DNA of 64,000 bases from Hofstenia miamia (Eukaryota; Xenacoelomorpha; Acoela), in NCBI GenBank assembly GCA_004352715.1, contig SCFE01000030.1:515498-579497 (forward strand), written 5' to 3'. The notes under the pieces were generated by a model. It was not told the DNA's origin. It searched no databases and saw nothing but the letters and a program-made list of their open reading frames with translations. Shown here piece by piece: positions 34,598-44,776 of the stretch (the stretch's first letter is position 1; each line of letters begins with the position of its first letter). The position numbers and the translations under genes are program-made.

Positions 34598-34760
34598 TGT
34601 TGGTTCAAGACAGACACTAGTAATTAAAAGTAGATTAAAATCTATTGTGTAACTTCATTACAATTATATATATAAGTGCACCAACGGTTTTCCTGGTAAG
34701 CCTGAGAACGCAGCATGACACGCGACTATGTGATTACATGGTAAGAACCAATCACCAACA
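34598..34760 (-). repeat. 5' LTR of the Ty3/gypsy element
   Basis: On the minus strand it runs from TGTTGG to CCAACA, short inverted ends of the TG...CA kind. By eye it is roughly 90% identical to the other LTR. A TATATATA box lies within it. Confidence 0.85.
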
Positions 34761-34805
34761 GATTACTTTCTCCAGAATAATTTTACGGATAATTTGTTGC
34801 ATTCC

Positions 34806-34880
34806 CGGAAATTTCCCCTTAGGAAATTACCCCGTATGAAATTCCCCGTGGTAAATACCCCGTTGGAAAATTCCGAGTAA
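34806..34880. repeat. degenerate 14-15-bp tandem repeat
   Basis: Successive units of the form GGAAATTNCCCCGTNN occur about five times (GAAATTTCCCCTTAG, GAAATTACCCCGTATG, AAATTCCCCGTGG, AAATACCCCGTTGG). It lies just outside the LTR element. Confidence 0.7.
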
Positions 34881-35324
34881 GTATTTTGGATAATTTAAAA
34901 TCCAGTATTCTCCTCACCATTGGACTTTATTTGGATTTTTTATGGCTTGCAAGTGAGTGTTTATATGTTATGAGGTATATTTCTTTGATTATGATAGAAA
35001 AAAATCATTTTGGGCTATTGGTCAGCTGGTGACAAGAATGCTGACGTCATTAAAAATTATGACCAACATGGAAATAATGATAATTTTTTGTAATGGTTAA
35101 TGTCCAGGCTTAACAGATGCAAAATTTTGGACTGATTGGGGAACTAGAAAATAAAATAAGAAAGAAGGGTAATTTTACCCCACTCCAGCTCTTAAGTATG
35201 ACAAAAAGCCCAATCTAAATACTGTTGAGGAATTAAATTTTCTCAATGGTCTAATTGCAATTTATATTTAACGGATGGGGCATCTTATTTACTGAAGGCA
35301 AGTTACTTAATCATAGGTGAATCA

Positions 35325-35558
35325 ATGTTTTCACATTTTTGCTCTATGGAAATTATTTTTCTAATAGACGTTTACCAATATTTTCTTGTAATAATGAAAA
35401 TGAATATTTTGTTTGCGGCAATGAGTTTTTGGATACTAATATTGAATTCTGGATCAAGGATAGATGCCCGGGTACCCAAGTGCCAAGTCTGCTACTACAA
35501 GGACCAAGCTAATATAATTGAAATGCGATGCAAGAGGCAGAATATAATTTTTGGCTAA
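35325..35558 (+). CDS. possible small secreted peptide
   Basis: I do not recognise this frame. From the ATG at 35400 it encodes about 52 residues: a hydrophobic start (MNILFAAMSFWILILNSGS) that would serve as a signal peptide, then a short basic segment with three cysteines (VPKCQVCYYKDQ, MRCKRQN) and a stop after IIFG. An upstream in-frame extension is possible. AATAAA occurs about 220 bp downstream. It could be a chance frame or an exon of something larger; base composition is no different from the neighbours. Confidence 0.25.
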   Translation: MFSHFCSMEIIFLIDVYQYFLVIMKMNILFAAMSFWILILNSGSRIDARVPKCQVCYYKDQANIIEMRCKRQNIIFG

Positions 35559-36451
35559 TCTTGCAGAAGGCTACATTTTAAATAATTTCCGTTTAGATTA
35601 ACAATTTGTTTTGCAGTTTGTATTCAACAAACTATGAAAGTAGATAAACTGCTACGGTAGATGGCGCAGTTAGATTGGCACAATATTCCAATCAGATTTT
35701 AACGTTTAGTTCCATTTTAAAATGGCTTTCCCCTTTTAGCAAATCTATGAAAAATTGTAAATTGTAATTTTTTAGAACAATAAAAATTTTGGTGGTGATA
35801 AAGCGTTTTATATCTTTAGGTAGTTGCGTATAGTGTAGAAATTAATAATTACGTTATTCAGAGATCTAAAATAATTGTATATTAGACAAAAATCAGCAAT
35901 TTATGAATTCATACGTAGTGTAGGCAACGACTAATAAATACGCATATGTAAATTTCAAAGCAATTCTCTTCAGCTAAAGCAGTATGCTGATGCACAACAT
36001 GTTAAATGCCCATATTTTACTCAAGTGAAGGAAGAAAATTTACATATTTATCATTTCTTTCATGATTCTACCGATTTTCGCAGGAATGCAGCAATAAATT
36101 TCTATCTTATATTTTTTGGAATGAGTTATATATGGATCTAAAAATTCCATGTTAAACTAATTACTTTAATGGATGCCAGGTTGTGAAAATTTCGTAAGGG
36201 TTTATACACAAAGAAAATATAAGAAATAAATTTTTACAAAACTCCAAATATTCAGGAACTTTTTCTTACAAAAAGTGTGAAAATATAAGAATAGAGATAA
36301 ATTCAAATTCAAATTTAGCTTAACCTCAATGCTTGAATTTGTTAGTTATTTTTTTAAAATATCTCAACCAAATCAGGATCTAAGTCGTTTCCAATTTCAT
36401 GATATTGGACATGACGAAGCTTAAAATGAAAGTACAGTTTTGTCATGAAAC
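35559..36451. other. AT-rich intergenic sequence, no feature seen
   Basis: No gene or element recognised. Confidence 0.4.
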
Positions 36452-36733
36452 CAGTGCTGGATTAACCTAGTAGCAGATGTACCATCTGCTACGGGCCCCG
36501 CGCTTCACAGAGGCACCGCACCTGGCCAAAAATTTTGACATTCTTTTATAAAAAAAGATTTTCCAACAGAGAAAATGTGGTAAACATGAAAAAAATAAAA
36601 TTTGCTAAACAAAAATAATTAATGTTAATTTAATAATATCTTGGCGTACTTAAATTTCAATCGTTTTCGTTACATCAAAGGAAACTGCTACAGGCCCCGC
36701 GCCTTATTAATCCCTAACCCTAACCACCAATGC
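36452..36733. mobile_element. probable hAT-type MITE with GGCCCCGCGC arms
   Basis: The left end CAGTGCTGGATTAACC leads to GCTACGGGCCCCGCGC. The right side has the inverted counterpart GCTACAGGCCCCGCGCCTTA followed by TTAATCC and CCTAACCCTAACC. The inverted arms and the CAG start suggest a hAT-type MITE. The right terminus is unclear and no target duplication was found. The CCCTAA units here belong to the element, not to a telomere. Confidence 0.5.
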
Positions 36734-38915
36734 TAGATAATTTTTTCTAAATTTCATTTCCCTCTAAGGCAGAAATTATATTTTAAAATAAACCCAGTTT
36801 TTTCAAAAAATTAAATTCTTTGAGTTGCACAAAAACGACCTAAATACCGGTATTGAGAGTGCAATGCGATTAATTTAGATCGCATATAAGTATTCAAGCA
36901 CAGTGAATGTTGATTGAGAAATTAACAGTATTATGGCAGATAAGTATGCTTGAATAGTGAAAATGAAAGAAAGAGATTCGAGTTTATTATTTTGCCAAAA
37001 TCGATTAGTAGAGACTTTATTTAGTAACGGTAGGTCCATTGATTTCAACATTATAATTATCCATAGACGTTTCAAATTGAAATATATGTATTTTCCCAAA
37101 GATTAGTAGTGTAAATGAATTTAGGAATGCCTACACTGTTTTTTTAAGTGAAAAATTATACTTAAAAATTATATACTAACAAATTAGATTATAAAGATTG
37201 TAACTAAAAATTTATAACTAAAAAAAGAGCAATAGCTAACCAATCTCACCAGTACTAACAATATCTACGCAACTAGTATAGCACAGGCAAACGTTATAAG
37301 ATCCTAATTGGCAATTCATATATTCATATATATATATATATATATTGCAAACATTCACATTGAGCAAGTTATCTCCCGGTTATCGCAGTTACTTTTCAGG
37401 TTTGGCAAAAGGCTGTAGTTTTTTACAAAAAAAATTTTAAACGATTTTTTTCTTAGACCCACCTTAAGGTACTAACATTTTTTTCTGAAACAAATATAGG
37501 CATATTATAATGGAAAACATTGAAATATAATAAATTTATCAACACTTATTTTTCATTTTACAAGTAAACAAAACGCAAATTTTGCTATTTCTCTGTACAA
37601 AATCGACTATGCAAGTAAGAATGCATGAAACCCAAAAATTATTTTAAAAAATCTTCATAAAATTCTATATGAATTTGAAAAAAACATTTAAAAATACATG
37701 GTTGAAACACCCATGTCTTAAGCATGTCAATCCATGTACGTTTTGATGATCTTTATTTGCAATGTAAGATTAGACTCAAATTTAAAATTGTCAGGGATTG
37801 AATGGCCTAGAACATGCTTTTGTAGAGTGAAGTCAAATTTTTCTATCTAGTAGTAATGCAATTAATGAGAAACACTTTGCTTTTAAGCAACTCTTTGAGT
37901 TTTCCGGTTTTATCAATTTTGTGATACCAGGTCTGTATTCCGATGTGGATGGACATTATAGATAAAACGAAAGTGCTGCATACTATGAATGATAAAAGTT
38001 CTTCTAGTTGCATATCAAGCTGTAAGCTATTTTACTTGTAATTTTTTACAAATAGAAATTTGAGAATGCTAAATTTTAACAGTGTAAATGTATTATTCTA
38101 CTGAATCAGAAGCCAATAGCAACAATCCCCTTAAAAATTGGGACGTGGCTAGAGTTCTACGAAAATTATTACATTCAGAAGAAACTTATCATAATACACT
38201 TGCAAAGAATTGAAAATCAAGAATAGTTTAGTGACATTCTTGAAAAATTCTCTGGCTTTCAATAGACGGATAAAATGGACTAGTCACTGAAGTATCACTT
38301 CAATCTAAGCATTTTACAATCTAAAAATTTTTTTTAATATAATTGATTGATAAACTTACTAGTACCAAGCTTAGTATGTTTGTTGAGAGTTAGGCTTCAG
38401 TTTTTCAATAATAATTAAAAATTGAATAATGCTTAAAATATGCCTCTAGAGATCCAAACAAGGGTAGATTTTATTCTGTACGTCATATTACAATCAATGA
38501 AAGACAACCAGGATTCTCCAAAAAAAATTTTAAAAAACTTAAAATGCCATTTGCAGCACTTTTAGTAATTTTTTTGTATTAGGGTATTCATAATTATAGA
38601 AGCATATGACTCAATTTTATAAGTATTTTTGTTCTGAATAGTAACAAAATTTGGTTTGTTAAAAGATTATCTTATCTATGTATTTACACTTGATGAACGA
38701 ATATAAGTTATTACATTCGATTTGCGTTCAGTTTTTGCATTGAATCTTGATACACTTAAAGCTTTCGCTACAACATTGTTCAAAAACTGGATTGGAATTT
38801 TAATCCGATTTTTTTCAATAACAATTATATTGGAAGATTGAGACATAGCAAGCGCGTTGTTGTTGGTGACGGTCGGTTATTACATCGCTCCTCAATGGTA
38901 TTGCTTAAACACTAA
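36734..38915. other. AT-rich intergenic sequence
   Basis: A (TA)n run at 37326-37345. Otherwise nothing recognisable. Confidence 0.45.
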
Positions 38916-38989
38916 ATGGTACAGCATACAGTTTTCATAGTTCAGACAAAGTCTACAAGAATCTTAACAATAGATTACAAGAATACCAA

Positions 38990-39845
38990 GTCTCCATTCT
39001 GTAATCTTTCTTCCCATAAACGCATGTCTACCATTAAACACAATGATGCTATTTGCTATACTTGTAGTCTTGCTATCAAAGACAAATTGATCTTTACATT
39101 AGCTATCATTTAACTAAAAGTTGTTTACATTAGCTATCATTTAACTAAAAGTTGTTCAAATTTTTTAAGCAATTACTCTGAAATGCTCGTAAACCTTAAA
39201 GATGAGATTATCACTTTTTGCAATGCTTGCAGACAAAAGGTATTTCTTAGTTACTCTGTGAAATTCAGATTTTTTTAAGATAAGGAGCTTGCATCTCAAA
39301 AGAAAATTCTGAATGAACTTGAATAATCTATCCAAGAAATGTCCAAGCTAAATCAGAAATTAGGCCTACTTGTGGATTTAAAAGAAATAGCTTGTCAAAA
39401 TAAAAATCATACTGACACTGAAATTTCCGGGAAAAGCATTCCTATAAACAAAAATAACCACAATATTTCTCTTGGTATCCGAATTCGTGGAATTCCTGAA
39501 GTACCTCCGCACTCAACCCCTGATATCCGTTTTCAAAACGATCATGACATGATCATTAAAATATTCAATCATTTGGGTGTTCCAGACGTCATTATTCAAG
39601 ATATAGACCGTCGTGTTTGGTTTTCTACTTATTGAAATCGGACTGTTATTGTTCACTTTAATTCTGAATGGGATTATCACTGTGTCATTAGTCGATCATC
39701 AAAGCTTAAATCTTTCTCTTCTACTGTCTTCATTTCTCGTGATCTCTCTGCCTCCGATCTTCTGATTGAATCAAACATTCTACATGTCCGCCGTGCGCTA
39801 CTTAATTCTGGTGCTCCTCACTCTGAACTCAAACTTAAGTTTTCT
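38990..39845 (+). pseudogene. LINE ORF1 (zinc finger, coiled coil, RRM-like)
   Basis: AICYTCSLAIKDK and later TFCNACRQK give the C-x2-C pairs of a PHD-like finger. A helical segment follows (EMSKLNQKLGLLVDLK). Then 39460-39760 gives GIRIRGIPEV, IFNHLGVPDVIIQDIDR and, in another frame, TVIVHFNSEWD and VFISRDLS, an RRM-like fold as in several LINE ORF1 proteins. A 31-bp tandem duplication at 39093-39154 and a stop near 39633 break it. Confidence 0.65.
39093..39154. repeat. 31-bp perfect tandem duplication
   Basis: TTTACATTAGCTATCATTTA plus 11 further bases is present twice in a row within the LINE ORF1. Confidence 0.9.
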
Positions 39846-42500
39846 ACACTTCTCCTAAAAATTCTCCTGTCGACCTGTCTCTTCCTTTTTCTATTATCTG
39901 TCTTACTGAAGCTTGGCTAGATGACTCTTTCCTTAATTCATCATTATTTCTTTCTCTTAATTTCACTGTTGTTGTAAGATCTAATCGTCCCTCTAAATGT
40001 CATGTAGGCACGTTAATAGCTTTAAATTCTACTTCTGGTCTAACTATTCATCTCCTAATCTTGTTCCCATCTGTGAATTTTGCTGTCATATCATTCTTTC
40101 ATCCATTAATTCTGGCTTTCTTATCATTTGCCTGTACAACACTCCCTCTCTAAGTAAGTATCTCATCAATTTCTCTACTCTTTCAAATACTATTGGTTCC
40201 ATTCGTGACATCTTTGATTCTTTCTTATAATTCCAGCCACTGAATTTCAAATTCATCAATATTCATCACCAGTGATTTTAATCTTCCAAATACTGATTGG
40301 AATGCTCTATTTTCCGCTGATCCATATGAATTACAAATAATTGCATTTTTCTCTAATCTCAATCTCTATCAGTTTGTGACATCCCCAACTCACTCATCAG
40401 GTAATACTTTGAACTTTGTTTTTTCCAACTTATCTGATGTATCAGTCTCCTCTATTAACCCTTCCCCATTCTCTACTGATCACAATTTTCTTCTCATTGA
40501 CATACCCTTTCTATCCTATAACTCTAGCAGTCAACCTCGGACAAGTTTTTTTTATTCACTAGGAAATTATAACTCTTTCACTCATTTCATCAATTCATCA
40601 TTATTTCTTGATCCTTTATCTGTTTTCCCTTTTCTTGATTTGCTTCAATCTATTTACACCCTTATTTCTCATGGAAGTTCTCTTTTTATTCCTCGCAAAA
40701 GAAGGTGTCATCAAAATCTACCTTTCTTCTACTCTTCCCATTCCATTTATATTCACAACAAACTCAGGTTCCTCCAAAGCCTTTCTGTTCACCATACTTA
40801 CAGAAACGTCTGACACACATATCATCAGAATTATCTGACTCAATTGAATTTTATAAAGTTTCTTTTCTTTAGGCTTTTTCTTCTAATATTTCTCTCAATG
40901 CTTCGCACAAACTGATCAATTTCTAAAACTAAATCTTCCCTCCACCTGAATATAATGGCCAAGTTACTCATTCATGCTGAAGCATTTCTAATCTTTTTAA
41001 TGAATACTTTTCCTGTTTTCTCTGCCAACAGCTCTTCCAATAATTCACATTCTTCAAATTCAGACTCTTTAAATCTATCTGAAATCATTCTCAATTCTTT
41101 CTTTCCACATATAATCTTTAAAATCCTTTCATCTCTAAATCTCAGTCCATTCCATTTGATCTCTTATTAAAAACATTACGTCTTCCCTTGCTGACCCTTT
41201 CTTCCATCTCTTTTGTTCTCTCCTCTTAACATCTACATTCCATAAAATATGGAAAACTGCCTTAATTGTTACTATTTTCAAAATGGGTAAAAATCTTCCC
41301 TGTCACCACTGTTTTTCTTACTGGCCAATTTCTATTCTTTCTCACCTATCTCTTACCTTTGAAAGAGTTATATTTACCGCTAATTATCCGACCCTTCGCC
41401 CACTGATATCAAAATCTCATATAGATTTATGTCGCATAAATCTACTACACTCTCCCTTCTACAATTTCTCGATAAGTTCTATTCTCATTTTGATGATAAT
41501 GTTCCTCTTTTTTGCGTCTATCTTGACTTTCAAAAAGCCTTTGATAAAGTTCCTCATTGTATTTTGCTGACAAACTTTCAAAACTTGGTATTGACTCTTC
41601 CTTCATTTCTCTCATTTCTGACAGATCTCAGCTAGTCTGCATTGATTCCGTATTTTCTGATGAAGGTCATGTTACTTCTGGTTTACCTCAAATTTCGATT
41701 CTTAGGCCACTTTTCTTCACATTATTTATCAATGATTTTATGCTGCAAGTTTCTAACTCTAATTTTAATTGCATGCTATATGCTGATGATACTCGCATTT
41801 TCTCTTCTATTTCAAATACTATACAGTCAAGCATTGGTCAAACTGAACTCTAGTTATCTACTAATGGTGTAATAATTTCCTCCTCACATTCATGGTCAAA
41901 ACATGCTTCATTAAAAACAAAGAAGTTCTCCTCTTCTCTCTATTTCCTTATATCTTCACTTCCAAATTTACTTAATTCTTGTTCGAAATTAGTTATTTTT
42001 AAATCATATTATCTCTTCACTCTCTACTATAATTCCCAATGCTGGTATCTAAATTCCTCTTCTTCTATTAAGCTTAACAGGCTCTTACATAGCGGCCTTC
42101 ACTGGATCTTCTTTTTGAACCAACCTTACCTAAGATTTCTTAAGGCTAGAATTTTGCCAATTTTCCTGTACCTCAAGTTTCTAGATGTCACTTTTCTTAA
42201 CAAATTACTTCTTAACACCTATGATTTCGATTTTTAAAATTTCCTTAAATTCTCAAATCCTACATATAATTCTCGTTCTTCTTCTTATCTTTTGTTTGAT
42301 CTCCCTTGCATTAACAAAGCAATTTGTTCTCATAATTATTTGTTTTGTATAATCCTTCTTGCTAACTTCATTATCTCAAATCTAGAAATTGATCTTTGGT
42401 CCAACCCTCGAATTTTCAAAAATCAGCTACTCTCATTTTATCTTTCTTCCTTATCTTAATTTGGTCTTCAATATAAATGCAATCTTTTCCCTTTCTGTAC
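39846..42500 (+). pseudogene. LINE ORF2 (endonuclease + reverse transcriptase)
   Basis: Endonuclease: FNLPNTDWNALF (from DFN), then FVTSPTHSSGNTLNFVFSNL and FSTDHNFLLIDIPF (40376-40813). RT: YWPISILSHLSLTFERV (RPIS fingers), motif A CVYLDFQKAFDKVPH, motif B as TSGLPQISILRPLFFTLFI (decayed GVPQGSILGP), motif C MLYADDTRIFSS with intact YADD (41557-41853), and a C-terminal thumb region to about 42500. At least six frame changes. Confidence 0.85.
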
Positions 42501-42605
42501 CTGGTCCTCCTGTCGCTAATTTCTCTAATTTATTCGTATTTTTCTCTGTATAAATTTATTTTAATCTATTTAATTACACTACTTTGTTGTCTTTGTGGTA
42601 CAATA

Positions 42606-42623
42606 CATTATTATTATTATTAT
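42606..42623. repeat. (ATT)n shared by two LINE tails
   Basis: Six ATT units. To the left a plus-strand LINE ends here; to the right a minus-strand R2/R4-like LINE ends here. Confidence 0.85.
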
Positions 42624-43740
42624 TCTTGCTTCTCACAGCTTCATGATGGTATCCCTCTCAGCTCGGGGAACTCACCTGTTCCCAGGGAGTCTGAGAGCTT
42701 TCCTCAGAACTCTAGCTGTTCCTAACAATGCTGCCTTCTGTGCTACCACTCCTCTCCACTTTGGTACTCCCAACTCCTCCAAGTACCTCTTATGCTTCTT
42801 ACTCACTGCTCCTAGTGCTCCTACAACTACCAGGACTACTTCAACCTTCTTTAACTTCCATAGCCTTTCTTTTTCCTCTGCCAACTCTCTGTATTTGTAC
42901 ATCTTCTCTTTCTCCTTGCTTTCTACGTTTCTGTCTTTTGGTATTGCTATGTCTATCACTGTTCCGAATCTTTTCTCTTTGTCTACCACTACTATGTCTG
43001 GTCTTTATGCTTCTATTAACTTGCTTGTCTGTATGTTGAAGTCCCACAGTATCTTAACCTTATCATTCTCTATGACTCCCTGTGGCTTGTGCTCATACCA
43101 TTTGTCTCCTACTTCTAACCCATGCTGCCTGCTAAAGCTCCAATGTACCATTCGTCTCACCTTGTCATGCCTGAACTTATACTCATTCTGTGCCAACTTC
43201 TCACACCCTGCTATCAGATGATCTACTGTCTCCACCTCTTTCTTACGTAGCCTACACTTATCACTTACTTCTACTTTTTTGTCTATGTGCTTCTTCACCC
43301 AGTTTGTTCTTATTGCTTGCTCCTGTGCTGCCATTATCAGTGCTTCTATTTCTCTTTTTAGTTTTGCCTTCTATAACCACTTGTTGCTTTCCTCTCTGTC
43401 ACATTTTTCTGTGTTCCTCCAGTATTCTCCATGCATTGTCTTCTGACTATACCTTGTTTGTCTCTCTAATTCCATCCTACTCTGGTATGCTGTCTTTCTT
43501 TCACTCTCAGTTCTTATCTTCCTTAACTCCTTAGTGACCTCCAATAGTGACCCTCTAGGTTGTGCTTCTACGTATTCCTTTAGCCCTAGTGCTTCTGTTT
43601 CTACAGTTTCCTTCACACTTAGCAGCCTTTCCCTACCTTATGCCTTGCCATGTGCAGCCTAACTACATCTCCATTTAAGTTGAATGCTCTCTCTGCTGCT
43701 AGTATCTTCCTTGTCTCCCTGTCTAATTCCCTCAGTTCAT
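42624..43740 (-). mobile_element. 3' end of an R2/R4-like LINE (restriction-like endonuclease type)
   Basis: On the minus strand, from 43735 down: RT C-terminus (ERAFNLNGDVVRLHMARHK), the region MHGEYWRNTEKCDREE, AAQEQAIRTNWVKKHIDKK, a zinc-binding block ending in VDHLIAGCEKLA, KWYEHKPQGVIEN, KVKILWDFNIQTSK, then VVDKEKRFGTVIDIAIPKD and VVVGALGAVSKKH. The last blocks are the PD-(D/E)xK-type endonuclease of R2/R4/NeSL-group LINEs, placed after the RT, unlike the APE LINEs elsewhere in the window. It is 5' truncated, ending near a second (ATT)n at 43765-43787. A stop sits just before RPDIVVVDK, and other frame breaks occur. Fragments of the same family are at 14330-14482 and 47718-47940. Confidence 0.8.
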
Positions 43741-43764
43741 TCTTGTTCCAGCTATTTTTATTTT

Positions 43765-43787
43765 TATTATTATTATTATTATTATTA
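43765..43787. repeat. (ATT)n array
   Basis: About seven ATT units beside the truncated 5' end of the R2/R4-like LINE. Confidence 0.85.
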
Positions 43788-43790
43788 AAT

Positions 43791-44733
43791 TGATGGAAAT
43801 AATTAGGGAACCTCTCAATTTTATATTAAATTGCAATGTTGCATTCTAGAAATAGATATTATACAGTTAGAGGTTGGATGTATAGATTGATGCGTCATAC
43901 TAGGTTTCTTTGGTATGGTTTGACCACATATTGTGCTCATATTTGACATTTGAATAAAGCCTGTTTAGGACAAAAAATTCACTAATGTTGACAGTAAAAA
44001 TGTTTGATTGCAAGTATCAAAATTATGGAATTTGCAAGTTAAAATTTTTGCGGAGCTACTGTTATTTTTGAACAAATTTGATCCCAAGACATTGTTGCTG
44101 TGTTTTTAAATTAAAATTTAGTTTTAATGAGATCATTGCGCTGGTAGTATATTATTTGTGTAATGAGCATCGAAAATTCGAGGTACTGTGTCAGGAGAAA
44201 GCTGTGTGCATTTAGAAACCTTTCAAATGCTTATGTTCTGTCGATTTTTTTATTTTAAAATCTTTTATTGAGTCAATATTTTGAAAATTTTTAGCATTTA
44301 TGTAAGTTATTTTGAAATTCTGTCCATTTGTTTGTCCTATTTTTCAAATACCTCTGCCCTTATGAATCTCTGTCGTAGCATGTCTTTAGTTCACTTGCAT
44401 AGAAATTAGTTGTATAAGCATTGAGTGATATATGTTTTGCAAATTAATATGTCATTGATGACTAGTCCTTATCTGTAATGAGTTCAACTAGTTATGATTT
44501 TTCATAACTGCATACCCGCAGGTAAAATGTTCATAAAAGCTTCGACAGTTTTCTAAGAAAGACAAAAAATGAATAAAAAATTTGCTCTTTCAAAAATACA
44601 ATTTCTTTTGACCAAAATTTACATGTGTGATTATGGATGGAATTTGTATATCAATATAAAAATAGAATTTTGTCAATGTGTTTATGCCAGTACCACGCTT
44701 TGTTACGATAGTGTTTAGAAACGTAACCAGTAA
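43791..44733. other. sequence upstream of possible gene 2 start, no feature seen
   Basis: No core promoter element could be supported. Confidence 0.35.
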
Positions 44734-44776
44734 ATGGCCGTGTTATCGTCTCAGACAGAAAGTGGCGATAAACCAT
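44734..44776 (+). CDS. possible first coding exon of gene 2
   Basis: GTAAATGGCC supplies an ATG in a reasonable start context. The frame reads MAVLSSQTESGDKP and stops at a near-perfect splice donor (CCAT/GTGAGTAA), leaving one base. It lies on the strand and about 2-4 kb upstream of the gene 2 exons, but its phase does not join directly to the next candidate exon at 46745, so at least one exon would be missing. It could belong to another gene or be chance. Confidence 0.3.

Larger units (their letters stand above)
31522..34760 (-). mobile_element. Ty3/gypsy LTR retrotransposon, internally deleted
   Basis: Two direct repeats of about 163 bp flank gag, zinc-knuckle, protease, RT, RNase H and integrase fragments in Ty3/gypsy order (RNase H before integrase) on the minus strand. 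Two single Ns (32055, 33525) fall exactly where conserved integrase and RT sequence is missing. No env-like frame is seen. No clear target duplication was found. Confidence 0.9.
38916..42605 (+). mobile_element. fourth LINE, APE-type, degenerate
   Basis: Zinc-finger/coiled-coil ORF1, endonuclease and RT follow one another on the plus strand, and the element ends at an (ATT)n tail at 42606-42623. Frames shift often, but nearly full length seems to be present (3.7 kb). Its coding strand is unusually T-rich and pyrimidine-rich from 40 kb on. Confidence 0.85.

Noticed and set aside
36707-36727. CCCTAACCCTAACC resembling telomere repeats
   Set aside because: It lies within the inverted arm of a probable MITE and is very short.
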